Notes: generated by a model from the letters alone, not told the origin. A stretch of DNA of 50,019 nt from Chloroflexota bacterium (GCA_028874315.1 JAPPKM010000069.1:1-50019); one strand, 5' to 3'; shown: positions 16,794 through 26,284, numbered from the stretch's first letter. Translations and numbers: made by a program.

Positions 16794-17724
16794 CCGGCGT
16801 CCCGTTGGAGCTACCCACGATCCGCAGGAAGATCTCTTCCAGCGTCGGCGCCTCGCACTCGAAGCGTTCGATCTGAACGCCCGCGTCTAGCAGCGCCTGC
16901 AGCACGCCCTCGGCTGATCCTTCCTCATTCAGGCTGATCCGCCAGCCATCGCCGTGAGTCTCGACAGCGGCCACCCCGAGCAGGCTCAGGGCGTACGGGA
17001 GGTCCGAGGCGCACTCAACGAGCAGTCGATCGGTCGCGTATTGCCGTCGAATCTCCCGCACGCCCCCGTTCAGCACAATTTCTCCGTGATTGATCATCAC
17101 GACCCGGTCGCAGAGTTCCTCCACGTCCGTCATCTGGTGAGTCGAGAACAGCACGGCCACCCCGTCGTCGCGCAATTCGGCCACCGTGTTCTTCATCAGT
17201 CGCACGTTGACCGGATCCAGGCCCGAGAACGGCTCGTCCAGCACCAGGAAGTCCGGCTTGTGCTGAATCGTCGCCACAAACTGCAGCAACTGCCGCAGCC
17301 CGCGGCTCAGCTCCCCCACCTTCTTGGGGCGGTGTTCCGTCAGACCCAACCGCTCCAGCGCCGCGTCCGCCAGCCCCGTCGCTTCCTGTGTCGGCACCCC
17401 CTTCAACTCCGCCATGTACTTCAGAATCGGCGGGATGCGCAGACCCGGATACAGCCCGCGCTCTTCCGGCAGATACCCAATCCGGCGCCGTGCCGCGTCG
17501 TCAATCGGCGCGCCAAACACCTCCACCGTGCCCTGGTCCGGCGCAAAGATGTCCAGCATCATCCGGATCGTCGTGCTCTTGCCCGCACCGTTGGGCCCCA
17601 CAAAGCCCACCACCTCGCCCTGCGCAATCTCCAGCGAGACATCCCGCACCACGTCCAGCGCCCCAAACCGTTTCCACAGGCCGGTGGCCCGCACCGGTAC
17701 GCCGCTGGTCGTCAGGCTCGCCAT
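16768..17724 (-). CDS. ABC-2 ATP-binding protein (NatA-like)
   Basis: A 318-residue ATPase. Walker A is GPNGAGKST, Walker B is FLVLDEPFSGLDPVN, and the H-loop His is in FSTHQMTDVEEL. The signature is ELSRGLRQ, where a Gly of the usual LSGGQ is replaced by Arg, a variation also seen in NatA (LSKGM). The C-terminal domain of ~90 residues is the regulatory part found in this subfamily. It is the first gene of a two-gene operon with the overlapping permease. A divergent NHL-repeat gene starts 116 bases away. Confidence 0.9.
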   Translation of the reverse strand: MASLTTSGVPVRATGLWKRFGALDVVRDVSLEIAQGEVVGFVGPNGAGKSTTIRMMLDIFAPDQGTVEVFGAPIDDAARRRIGYLPEERGLYPGLRIPPILKYMAELKGVPTQEATGLADAALERLGLTEHRPKKVGELSRGLRQLLQFVATIQHKPDFLVLDEPFSGLDPVNVRLMKNTVAELRDDGVAVLFSTHQMTDVEELCDRVVMINHGEIVLNGGVREIRRQYATDRLLVECASDLPYALSLLGVAAVETHGDGWRISLNEEGSAEGVLQALLDAGVQIERFECEAPTLEEIFLRIVGSSNGTPDAGARAGG

Positions 17725-17840
17725 GGCCGCAAGTCTAGGCGGGTGCTATCACCGGCGTCCGTGAAAAACCCGCCACAAGCGCACCGCGCCGCCGCCGACT
17801 ACGATGGGCGCGCAACAGGTTCGCGCGGAAGGATTGGCCG

Positions 17841-18698
17841 ATGCCCGTAGGAAGTGGATCGCATCGCTACGAGCGCGTGCAGGGGTGGCCGCAACTGCCG
17901 GCGGATATTTATCTGGGCTGGATTGGCAGCGTGGGTGTGGATAGCCAGGGCCGCGTCTACTGCTTCTGCCGCGGCACCCACCCCATGGTCGTCTTCGACG
18001 CCGACGGCCGCGTCGTCGATACCTGGGGCGACGATCTCCTCAACCACGCCCACGGCGTCTATGTGGACGCCGACGAGCACCTCTGGCTCACCGACCGCTA
18101 CGCCCACGTCGTCTGGGTCACCACGACCGAAGGTCAGGTCGTCCGCCGCATCGGGTATCCCAACTTCACCAGCGCCGCCGGTGGCCTCTTCAACCACCCC
18201 ACCAACACCCACCTCGGCGCCGATGGGTCCATCTACGTGTCAGACGGCTACGGCGACACGCGCTGCCACCGCTTCGCGCCCAGCGGCCAATTGCTCAACA
18301 GTTGGGGCGAGCCGGGCACCGGTCCCGGCCAGTTCGACCTGCCGCATGGCATCTGGGCCCTCAGCAATGACCGGATCCTGGTCGCCGACCGCGAAAACCA
18401 CCGCATCCAGATCTTCGATCCCGACGGCGTCTATATCGACCAGTGGACCGGATTCCGCCAGCCCTCCGACTTCTACGTCGACGAGGACGCCGGCGTTATT
18501 TACCTCGCTGAAGTCGGCGGACGCGTCTCGATCCTCGACCTGACCGGCCGGATCATCACCTCATGGGAAGACCCCGGCGACGGCGGCGCAACCTTCAGCG
18601 CCCCCCACGGCATCTGGGTCGACCCCGAAGGCGCCATCTACATGGGCGAAGTCCAACGCGACGACGCCCTCTACAAATTCCAACCCATCAACAGATAG
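17841..18698 (+). CDS. NHL-repeat (six-bladed propeller) protein, peptidylglycine lyase-like
   Basis: A 285-residue protein made of NHL-type repeats, seen as recurring blocks such as LNHAHGVYVDADEHLWLTD, FNHPTNTHLGADGSIYVSD and FDLPHGIWALSNDRILVAD. The spacing and the Asp/Arg ends fit a six-bladed beta-propeller. The family includes peptidyl-alpha-hydroxyglycine alpha-amidating lyase, and bacterial genomes of this type carry many such copies with unknown function. No signal peptide is present. ATG 17841 follows GGAAGG. It is divergent from the ABC system and not obviously linked to it. Confidence 0.85.
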   Translation: MPVGSGSHRYERVQGWPQLPADIYLGWIGSVGVDSQGRVYCFCRGTHPMVVFDADGRVVDTWGDDLLNHAHGVYVDADEHLWLTDRYAHVVWVTTTEGQVVRRIGYPNFTSAAGGLFNHPTNTHLGADGSIYVSDGYGDTRCHRFAPSGQLLNSWGEPGTGPGQFDLPHGIWALSNDRILVADRENHRIQIFDPDGVYIDQWTGFRQPSDFYVDEDAGVIYLAEVGGRVSILDLTGRIITSWEDPGDGGATFSAPHGIWVDPEGAIYMGEVQRDDALYKFQPINR

Positions 18699-18812
18699 GT
18701 CGGTGGTCACCGGGATGCTGACGGAGGGCTGGCTGCGTCCGGCCAGCAACTTGAAGCGACTTCGCGGCGCGGACCGGTTGGAGCGGAACGAATCGCTTGC
18801 GGCTCGGAAACA

Positions 18813-19322
18813 GTGACGTCGAGTCGAATCCAGTTTCGGATTTCGCGGCTATCCGGAGTCGTGGTCACGGCCACCATCGGCGTTTCACTGCTGACTATGT
18901 TGGCGATCTGGGTGTGCACTCCCCGCCAGGACTCCAAGGCGCTCTTCTACTACCAGCAAGCCTTTTCGCAGTCGCGCCGAATAGAGCAAGATCCCGCCAA
19001 GGAAGTCCGCTACCTGCGTGGCGCTGCAGGCTTGTTCGATAACCCTGAGCACATCGCCACTGCCCGGCGCGGTTTGGGAGTCTCGCCAGCGGAGGATGGT
19101 TTCGATTCCGCATGGGCGGCTGAGCTGCGGGCTCGAGCGGACGCGATTGAAGCGGCGCCGGGCCTCTACGCGCAGACGCAGCGGTGCGCTGCGGACATTG
19201 TCGCCGAGCGCTTCAGGATTGAAGAGTTGGGTCGTAGGGGACCGCAGCGGGAGTGCGGACACTGCGTGAGATCGCCGTCCTGCAAGACGTGGCGTCCAGG
19301 CGCGGCAATTGCGCGAACCTGA
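18813..19322 (+). pseudogene. Possible frameshifted membrane-anchored protein of unknown function
   Basis: The gap from 18699 to 19466 holds no clear intact gene. From a GTG at 18813 a frame reads a basic start, one membrane helix (VVVTATIGVSLLTMLAIWVC), then a helical Glu/Arg/Ala-rich region to about 19237. Beyond it the frame turns into Cys/Pro-poor nonsense, while the frame two bases over, open from 19238, continues a helical pattern (RTLREIAVLQDVA, then RRKRLALVIQDAVLARL) to about 19430. One insertion or deletion near 19237-19255 would join the two parts. I do not recognise the protein. It could equally be chance coding, since GC-rich DNA gives long open frames. Confidence 0.3.
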
Positions 19323-19466
19323 GGCGGAAGCGCCTGGCGCTCGTCATCCAAGACGCGGTGCTTGCGAGGCTGGTGGCGGCATTGCTCTGGAAGACGCCTT
19401 CTCAGCAAATCACTGGCTCGTCCCGGCAACGTCTCTCGCATTGTGGTGCGGTTATCCGGGTGGTTG

Positions 19467-20402
19467 TTAGGCCACCAATTCCTCCAGCACCGCGTCCGTC
19501 ATTCCCTCCAAATCAAACCGCGGCGCCCAGCCCCAGTCGGCGCGGGCACTCGTGTCGTCCATGCTGGAGGCCCAACTGTCCACGACGCCCGCGGCCACGG
19601 GATCCGGGTCGAATGTTAGCTTTACGTTCGGCATTCGCCTCTTCACCGCGTCGGCCATATCCTGGACCGTCGGGTTTGAGCCCATCACCTGGTAGACGCG
19701 GCGACTGAGACTGCCCGCGGGCGCGTCGTGCAGTTGCAGTATGGCCCCCACCACGTCCTCCACCCAGACCAGCGGGACGCGGCTGTGGGGATAGACCTTG
19801 AAGGTATAGCCGCCCTCGCGCACGGCCCCGATGTAGAGCTCGCACACGAACGCGCTGGCCGCGCCCGCCGCCGGCGCCGTGGGCGCCACCATGGCCGAGA
19901 GCCGGACGCATCGGAAGTCCACCCCGAAGCGCTGGTAGTAGTAGACCCCCAGCCGCTCGCCCAGCACCTTCGTCACGCCGTAGAGGCCCGCCGGCCATTG
20001 CGGGCTGTCGTCGCTCACCGTGTCGCCAACGCCCAACCCAAACGTGGCCACCGAACTGGGAAACATCACCCGCCCCACGCCATGAATCCGCGCCGCCTCC
20101 AGCACGTTGCGGATACCGTCCAGGTTCACCCGCCACGCCAGCTCCGAGTCCGTTTCCGAACTTCCCGATAGCAGCGACGCCATGTGAAAAACGCTGTCGG
20201 GTCGGGTTTCGGCGACGATGCCATCGATAAAGCCCGGAGCCTGCGTCTCGCCAACCCGCACGTCCGCGCGCTCGAACGCCGCCGACGGCGCCACCGGATC
20301 GGCCCTTACATCCACCACCGTCACCCGGTCGCCCCGCTCGATTAGCGCCGCCGCAAGCCGCGACCCAATGCTCCCGGTGCCCCCGGTAATCAGCGCGTGC
20401 AC
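19467..20402 (-). CDS. NAD-dependent epimerase/dehydratase (extended SDR)
   Basis: A 311-residue extended SDR. The nucleotide motif is TGGTGSIGSR at the N-terminus, the active-site Ser is in FPSSVATFG and the catalytic pair is YGVTK. The overall pattern resembles UDP-glucose-4-epimerase relatives and the bacterial L-threonine dehydrogenase-like branch; the substrate is not fixed by sequence. A GTG start is used. The stop of the small ORF at 20406 lies three bases upstream, and that ORF in turn overlaps the large TPR membrane protein, so the three may be one transcript. Confidence 0.87.
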   Translation of the reverse strand: MHALITGGTGSIGSRLAAALIERGDRVTVVDVRADPVAPSAAFERADVRVGETQAPGFIDGIVAETRPDSVFHMASLLSGSSETDSELAWRVNLDGIRNVLEAARIHGVGRVMFPSSVATFGLGVGDTVSDDSPQWPAGLYGVTKVLGERLGVYYYQRFGVDFRCVRLSAMVAPTAPAAGAASAFVCELYIGAVREGGYTFKVYPHSRVPLVWVEDVVGAILQLHDAPAGSLSRRVYQVMGSNPTVQDMADAVKRRMPNVKLTFDPDPVAAGVVDSWASSMDDTSARADWGWAPRFDLEGMTDAVLEELVA

Positions 20403-20405
20403 GGT

Positions 20406-20588
20406 CTACGCCTCACGATCTGCTGCAATCCCGCGGAACAGCTCCCGCCATTCTGCCCCGGACTCCCAGCACTCGCCGCTGCCGTGCCACAGCCCGAAGC
20501 CAGACGTTTCCGGTACGTCAACGTCGACTCCGGGGCACAGAAGACTGAATGGCCTCTGGTGGACGAACCCTAATCGGTCGGAATTCAT
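20406..20588 (-). CDS. Small ORF of 60 residues between the TPR protein and the epimerase
   Basis: The ATG at 20588 overlaps the TGA of the upstream TPR gene as ATGA, and AGGA lies six bases before it. The stop is three bases before the GTG of the epimerase gene. The product has no membrane helix; its second half (ETSGFGLWHGSGECWESG) is Gly/Trp-rich. I do not recognise it. The gene-like spacing on both sides and the ribosome site argue for translation, but the sequence could be the degenerate tail of another gene. Confidence 0.4.
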   Translation of the reverse strand: MNSDRLGFVHQRPFSLLCPGVDVDVPETSGFGLWHGSGECWESGAEWRELFRGIAADREA

Positions 20589-23242
20589 CCGGCTTCCTGT
20601 CGTGCCCGTTCCAGGTTGTCCCGGGCCGGCTGAAAGGACGGGTCCAGTTCGAGAGCCCGCTCGAAACGCTCGATCGCTTCGTCTCTTCTGCCCAGGTGGT
20701 ACAGCGCGACGCCCAGGTTGGATTGAAGGACGGCGTCCCTGTCCGAACGCTCGCTGGCGGCTTCCAGGAACTCGAGCGCTTCTTCATGCGCGCCCCTGGC
20801 GAGCGTCAGCTTTCCGATGCTGTGCAGCACCTCGTGATCCCGCAGGCCAAGAGCCATCGCCTGGCGATAGTGGCGCTCGGCCGCATCAAGGTTGCTGCGT
20901 GCGGCTTCAATCTGCCCCATGCGTCGATGGACTTCGGCATCGGTTGGGTACAAGTCGAGCGCGGTCTGCAGGAAGTCCACGGCTTCGTCGTATGACCCGC
21001 CATGAATCAGCAATGCGGAGAGGTTGACCAGCGCGTCTCGTTGAAGCGGTTCAATGTCGAGGGCGAGCCGGTAGTAGCGCTCGGCCGCATCAAAGTCTCC
21101 CATTTCAGCAAGGGCCGCGCCTGCGAACACGTGGGCCGCGGCATCCCCGGGATCTTCCTCGGCGGAACGGCGAGCAGCGTCCAGGACTTCCTGGAAGCGC
21201 CCGGCGTCGAACATTGCCGTCAGGTTGTCGGCCTCGATTCGCCTCAAGTAGTCCCGCGCCACTGGCAAGCTTGGATCGAGAGCCAGGGCCTGGTTGAAGC
21301 TTTGAATAGCTTCTTCAACGCGCCCGAGCTGGTAGAGCGAACTGCCGGCGCCGGAGAGACTCTCGGCGCGCGACTCGTCGTCGGACTCCAGCTCGAGGGC
21401 CGCGCGAAAGCTGGCAAGGGCCTCCCCGTAACGCTTCTGCTCGAAGTTGAGAACTCCCAGGTTGTGCCGAGCATTGCGGTCGCTCGGGTCGACGTCCAGG
21501 GCGCGGGCATAGTGCCGCTCGGCGTCGGCGTGATTCCCGCGAGCCTGCTCGACGAGGCCCATTCCGACGTGTGGCTTCGACAGGCCGTCGTCAACTGCCA
21601 GGGCAAGCTGAAAGAGTTCCATGGCCTCGTCATACCGATCTTGCGTCCAAAGCAGCGTGCCCAAATCAACAAGCGCTCGCGTGTTGTCGGGTTCGAGCTC
21701 AAGGGCACGTCGATAGGCGGCGATCGCCTCCTGCTCGTGTCCGTTTCTGCCGAGCGCCAGGGCGTAGTTGACGTTGGTGGTGGGATCGTTGGGGAGATAG
21801 CTGAGTGCCGTTCGCGCCGTGTCCAGAAACTCCTCGGTGCGGCCCTGGTCGTTCAATGCCTTGACCAGGTTGTCGTACGCGCCGTGCGCGGTCGGATTGT
21901 GTTCCACAACGTGCCTGAAGAAGGTCTCGTCATCGCGATACAGGGCGGCGAACTGCCAGGTGAGAACGGCAAGCACGGCCAGTACGGCGATTGGGACGGC
22001 CAGTGCCGCAACCCTGACGCTCGGTGCGAGCTTGTGCCAGGCGGTCGCCGCTCCGCCGACCACGACGGCAATTGCGCCAATGCCGGCCAGGTATTGGAAG
22101 CGGTCCGCGACGAATGAGAACTGCATGTAGCCGTAGTTGATGAGCCCCAATGTGGGCGACAGCGTGACCGCGAAGAACAGCATTCCCGCCAGCGGACCGC
22201 GTCCGATCCGGCTTCGCATTCGCCACAGCAGCGCCGGCACCGCGAGCGCCACGACCAGGTAACCCCAGGCCAGTGGGTCCGTTGCGCGAATGTCCCAGAG
22301 CGGATAAATCCCGGCCAGGCTGTCGGGCCATGCCAGGCGCGTTGCGTAAAACACCACGGCCCTGGCCGCAAGCAGCGGACGTTCGACCAGGGATAGATCA
22401 ACCGTTACCGACTCGCGTGAACTGTAGAACAGGAAGTCGGCAAGAGTAGCGAAGAAACCGACAATAACAAGGGGCGCCACGCCTGCCAGATCCGCTCGTT
22501 CCAGCCGGCCTTTTTTCCACCAGGCCAGGACCAGAAGTGCGGCCGGAAGCGTAACGACGATCGACTTTGACAGCAGCCCAGCCGCAAATAGAGCAAGTGT
22601 CAAGTAATAGTTCTTTTTCCTGTTTGAATCTTGAAACTTCAGCCAGCTCAGGACCGCCAACAGGTAGAAAAGCGCTGAAAGCAAGTCCTTTCGCTCGATA
22701 ACCCAGGCCACCGACTCGACGTGCAACGGGTGCACGGCAAACACGGCCGCAATCAGCCAGGCGCCGCGTACGGATAACCGTGAGAACAGTCGCCACACCA
22801 GCAGCGAGTTTGCAATGTGCAGGATCACGTTCACTACGTGGTATCCGGCTGCATTGAACCCCCAGACTTTGTGCTCCAGCCAGAAGGTCGTATAGACCAG
22901 GGGCCAATAGTGCCCCTCGTACTCGATATGTCCCGGCGAAAGCCAGAGGGACCAGATGTCCCCCCACTCGCGGACAGCCCCGTTCTCCGTAAAAACTACG
23001 TCGTCCCATACAAAGCCCGCCTGGAAGGCCGGGAAATAGCTGAGGGAAGTCAGCAAGACGATGGCGACTATGCCCAAAACCAGCCAATGCCGATGATGGA
23101 GCCTTGAGAACGCTGATTCGCCCGACGTTACGGCCGGCTGCGAAATGGCGGGACTATTGGCCGCTACTCGCTGGTTGTCGACTGAATCCGTGGTCCGTCG
23201 CTGGCGGCGTCTTTGCCTGGTTCGTCTTCGTCTCGCGGCCAT
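20585..23242 (-). CDS. Multi-pass membrane protein with C-terminal TPR repeats (O-mannosyltransferase-like)
   Basis: An 885-residue protein of two halves. Residues 1-45 are very basic and Ser/Thr/Gln-rich. From about 55 to 435 there are ten or so membrane helices; the first loop has GFVWDDVVFTENGAV, with paired Asp like the catalytic loop of GT-C glycosyltransferases, and VFAVHPLHVESVAWVIERK follows, typical of TMTC-like proteins. From about 445 to 885 there are about a dozen TPR units, with recurring Gly-Tyr/Leu-Glu-Leu-Asp-Pro endings. Related proteins mannosylate Ser/Thr of secreted proteins. With the heptose genes 6 kb away this suggests glycosylation of surface proteins, an inference. 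Confidence 0.83.
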   Translation of the reverse strand: MAARRRRTRQRRRQRRTTDSVDNQRVAANSPAISQPAVTSGESAFSRLHHRHWLVLGIVAIVLLTSLSYFPAFQAGFVWDDVVFTENGAVREWGDIWSLWLSPGHIEYEGHYWPLVYTTFWLEHKVWGFNAAGYHVVNVILHIANSLLVWRLFSRLSVRGAWLIAAVFAVHPLHVESVAWVIERKDLLSALFYLLAVLSWLKFQDSNRKKNYYLTLALFAAGLLSKSIVVTLPAALLVLAWWKKGRLERADLAGVAPLVIVGFFATLADFLFYSSRESVTVDLSLVERPLLAARAVVFYATRLAWPDSLAGIYPLWDIRATDPLAWGYLVVALAVPALLWRMRSRIGRGPLAGMLFFAVTLSPTLGLINYGYMQFSFVADRFQYLAGIGAIAVVVGGAATAWHKLAPSVRVAALAVPIAVLAVLAVLTWQFAALYRDDETFFRHVVEHNPTAHGAYDNLVKALNDQGRTEEFLDTARTALSYLPNDPTTNVNYALALGRNGHEQEAIAAYRRALELEPDNTRALVDLGTLLWTQDRYDEAMELFQLALAVDDGLSKPHVGMGLVEQARGNHADAERHYARALDVDPSDRNARHNLGVLNFEQKRYGEALASFRAALELESDDESRAESLSGAGSSLYQLGRVEEAIQSFNQALALDPSLPVARDYLRRIEADNLTAMFDAGRFQEVLDAARRSAEEDPGDAAAHVFAGAALAEMGDFDAAERYYRLALDIEPLQRDALVNLSALLIHGGSYDEAVDFLQTALDLYPTDAEVHRRMGQIEAARSNLDAAERHYRQAMALGLRDHEVLHSIGKLTLARGAHEEALEFLEAASERSDRDAVLQSNLGVALYHLGRRDEAIERFERALELDPSFQPARDNLERARQEAG

Positions 23243-23486
23243 CGCTACCTGACGAGTTGGACATTCAGGCTGGTCTGGCTAGCGCGGCAACTTGCGTCAC
23301 GTACTCCGAACAAAGATGGGGTGTCGGTCAGACGCCAAATCACAGATGTCTTCGTCCCAACGAACGGAGCTGCAAGCGGTCCGGATGTCCGCCACGGCTG
23401 CTGTGGTACGGGGAGAGCGGACACAGGATACCGCTCGCTTAGAAGCCCATACTGTCATTGAGGCGCCGGCTAGCGTACGCCTGTCG

Positions 23487-24932
23487 TCAGCCCAGACCAA
23501 CCCGGTCGGCGCTTAGCCGCTCAAGCGTTTCCGGCGCCGCGTCGTGCGCGTTCAGCCACTCCAACATCGCCGTGTGAAGCCGCCGCGCCTCCTCGCGATG
23601 ACCGTCAATCAGGTTCACCGACTCAGCCGGATCGTCGGCGATCCGGTAAAGCCCCGGTCCGCCGTCACCGTCGCCTTCATCCACCAGCAGCTTCCACTCG
23701 CCGTCGGTCACCGCCGGCGCTCGCGTATGCACCCAGCCGCCGCCCACATCGGTGGTCGTCGCGGTGAGTGCCAGCGAACGAGGCCCGTCGTCGTCGCCCT
23801 CGAGCAGTGGAACCAGGCTTGTGCCCTCCAGGTCCATTTCGTCCGGCACCGGAAGGTCGCACAGCTCCAACACCGTCGGCAGCAGGTCCGGCGCCTGCAC
23901 CAGGCCCGACAGCCGTGATCCCGGCGCCACCGTCGTCCGATTCAGCGACGCCGGCACGTGCATCGACCAGCAGATCCCGTTGATCTCGCAGTGAAACGGG
24001 AACACGCTCCGTGAATCGGCCTGGATGCCCGACTTCCCCGTACGCCCACGCTCGCCCAGGTACATCCCGTGGTCCGACATGAACACCACGATCGAGTTCT
24101 CCAGCAGCCCCGCGTCCTCCACCGTCCGCAGCATCCGCCCCACCGCCTTGCTCAGCAGCGTGCACATCGCTTTGTACCGGGCCTGCATGTTCCGCAGTTC
24201 CGCGGGTGTATAGACGCTTGCCTCGCGGTAATTCGGCTGGGCTATTGGCGGTCCGTCGTACGTCGGGTCGTACAGGTCCAGCAGGTACCGCGGCGGAAAC
24301 CACGGCTCATGCACGTCAAAGCAGTCCACCCACAACATGAACGGCTGCGGGCTGGCGTAGCAGTCCTCCAGGAAGCGGCAGACGTCGTCCGCCATTCGCA
24401 TTGGCTGCGACTGGTCCTCGTACCGCCGCCAGTAATTGGTATGCGCGTGGATGTCGGGCAGCACCGGCGTGTAGGCGTGGTTCCCAAACTCCACCCGTGT
24501 CTTGCTCGGATCCTCCACCACGTGCTCAATCGGATCGTTCAGCCGCAGAAACTTGCCGTCCCCTTCGTGCCCCCGGTTGAAGTGATGGCGATCGAACCGG
24601 TGGAAGAAATGCGAGTTCATCAGGTGCGTGGTGTCCGCGATCAGCTGGGTGCGGTACCCGTTCGCCGACAGCACCTCCGGCAGCGTCACCGCCTTCGGGT
24701 CCAGGTTCCGCCAGCCATGCCGCGGGTGACCGAAGCGCCCCGTAAACCAGTCCGTCCGCATCGGAATCGTCGGAAAACTCGACACCGTCGCCTGCTCAAA
24801 CGTCACGCTCCGCCCCAGCCAGTCGTCCAACTCCGGCGTAACCACGTCCGGATGCCCATTCGCCGCAATATGGTCCGGCCGGTACGTGTCGCTCACGATC
24901 ACAATCACATTCGGACGCTCACTCGGGGGCAT
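23487..24932 (-). CDS. Sulfatase-like hydrolase with Thr in the nucleophile position
   Basis: A 481-residue member of the sulfatase/alkaline-phosphatase superfamily. The N-terminal metal segment is VIVSDTYRPDH (Asp15). The active-site motif, usually Cys/Ser-x-Pro-x-Arg followed by xxxxTG, reads TIPMR at 55-59 followed by TDWFTG, so the nucleophile position is Thr55. Further ligands are His208 in the FDVHEPW region, Asp287-His288 in FMSDHGMYLGE and Lys300. Without Cys or Ser it cannot be converted to formylglycine, so it is unlikely to be a standard arylsulfatase; phosphodiesterase, phosphatase or phosphoglycerol-transferase-like chemistry is more likely. No signal peptide is present. The 244-base gap upstream of the TPR gene shows nothing clear. 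Confidence 0.85.
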   Translation of the reverse strand: MPPSERPNVIVIVSDTYRPDHIAANGHPDVVTPELDDWLGRSVTFEQATVSSFPTIPMRTDWFTGRFGHPRHGWRNLDPKAVTLPEVLSANGYRTQLIADTTHLMNSHFFHRFDRHHFNRGHEGDGKFLRLNDPIEHVVEDPSKTRVEFGNHAYTPVLPDIHAHTNYWRRYEDQSQPMRMADDVCRFLEDCYASPQPFMLWVDCFDVHEPWFPPRYLLDLYDPTYDGPPIAQPNYREASVYTPAELRNMQARYKAMCTLLSKAVGRMLRTVEDAGLLENSIVVFMSDHGMYLGERGRTGKSGIQADSRSVFPFHCEINGICWSMHVPASLNRTTVAPGSRLSGLVQAPDLLPTVLELCDLPVPDEMDLEGTSLVPLLEGDDDGPRSLALTATTTDVGGGWVHTRAPAVTDGEWKLLVDEGDGDGGPGLYRIADDPAESVNLIDGHREEARRLHTAMLEWLNAHDAAPETLERLSADRVGLG

Positions 24933-25065
24933 CGGATCGACCCTTGGCGGCTAGTCGCTGTCGGCCGCATTCTCGCGCACACCGGCCGCACGGCGGGTGC
25001 CCCTGACGAATGGCCGAGGCCTGGATCCGGCGGACTCCCGTGCTGGCCAAACCCCGGGTCCCGAC

Positions 25066-26235
25066 CTAGAGCGGTTCTGTCCCCACGATCAGTTCGGCTA
25101 AGTACCGATCGTAGGCAAATAGCCTGTTACGACGCCGCCCTGTCAATTCGCTGGCGATACCAAGCTGGACGAGCAAGCGCATCGCTGCAGAGGCTCCAGA
25201 GAACGAAAGGCCGGTTCCTTCAGCCACGCTGGCGAGAGTTTGGACAGGCTGCGCCTTCATGGCCTCATGCACCCGAATGGCAGAACTGGCGCGCCGACCC
25301 ACCGCTTCGATTCTTGCGCGATCGGCGCGGAACATTCGTTCCAGCCGTTCCACAGAGGCGGCCGCCTCAGTGGCGACGTGCCGGATACCTTCCAGGTAGA
25401 ACGCCAGCCATGCTTCCCAGTCTCCCGTGCGCCGAACCAGATCCAGCAGGTCGTAGTAGGCCTCGCGATGCTGCTTGAAGTACAGACTGAGGTAGAGCAG
25501 CGGCTCGCGCAGGGCGCCTCCGTGGTGGAGCAGGAATGTAATGAGGAGGCGCCCAACCCGCCCGTTGCCGTCGAGGAAGGGGTGAATGGTCTCGAACTGG
25601 ACGTGCGCCAACCCCGCTCGCACCACGAGCGGCAAGCCGTCGTTGTCCGCGTGTAAGAACCGCTCGAACGCCGTCATGCAGTCGGGAACGTGGGTATGAG
25701 GTGGCGGCACGAAGCGCGCATTCCCCGGTCGCGTTCCTCCGATCCAGTTCTGCGAGCGCCGAAATTCACCGGGATCCTTGTCGCTGCCGCGCCCACGCGC
25801 GAGCAATACGCCATGGATTTCGCGCAGCAGCCGGTTCGAGAGCGGGAAGTCGCCGCGCAGCCGCGCCAGGCCGTGTTCGAGTGCCGCCACATAGTTGGAC
25901 ACCTCGACGAGATCCAAGTCGTTTTGCGGCACGCCCGGTGCCTGTTCCAGTTCGAACAGCAGCAGGTCCGACAGCGAGGACTGCGTGCCCTCGATCTGCG
26001 AAGAGAGCACGGCCTCCTTGCGGACGTAGCTGTAGATGAACAGGTCAGGGTCTGGCAGTAGCGTTGAAATGCTGTCCAGCCGCCCCAGGGCAAGCAGCGC
26101 ACGCTCCAAGGCCTGCTGGAGTGTTCCGTCGATCTCCAGCGGCGGATCCGGCGGCAGCGGCATGGGCACGAAAGCCTCGATGCGCTCGCTGCCGCCGGTC
26201 GTGACGTGGTATCGACCGGTGATGCCGCGCTTCAT
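25066..26235 (-). CDS. Fic family protein with C-terminal winged-helix domain
   Basis: A 389-residue Fic protein. The catalytic loop HPFLDGNGRVGR runs from 218 to 229 and has all residues for AMP transfer from ATP to a hydroxyl side chain. An inhibitory helix motif, SSQIEGT (78-84), lies before the Fic fold, giving class II autoinhibition through its Glu. The last ~65 residues (VQTLASVAEGTGLSFSGASAAM and on) form a winged helix of the type that binds DNA. I chose the ATG at 26235 because the upstream part (to 26385) reads into the AT-rich control region and has no domain pattern. Such proteins often control their own promoter. The target is unknown. Confidence 0.9.
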   Translation of the reverse strand: MKRGITGRYHVTTGGSERIEAFVPMPLPPDPPLEIDGTLQQALERALLALGRLDSISTLLPDPDLFIYSYVRKEAVLSSQIEGTQSSLSDLLLFELEQAPGVPQNDLDLVEVSNYVAALEHGLARLRGDFPLSNRLLREIHGVLLARGRGSDKDPGEFRRSQNWIGGTRPGNARFVPPPHTHVPDCMTAFERFLHADNDGLPLVVRAGLAHVQFETIHPFLDGNGRVGRLLITFLLHHGGALREPLLYLSLYFKQHREAYYDLLDLVRRTGDWEAWLAFYLEGIRHVATEAAASVERLERMFRADRARIEAVGRRASSAIRVHEAMKAQPVQTLASVAEGTGLSFSGASAAMRLLVQLGIASELTGRRRNRLFAYDRYLAELIVGTEPL

Positions 26236-26284
26236 GTCCAGATCGTCTGCCCGATATTGCGCAACGCGGAATAATGCGTTTGGG

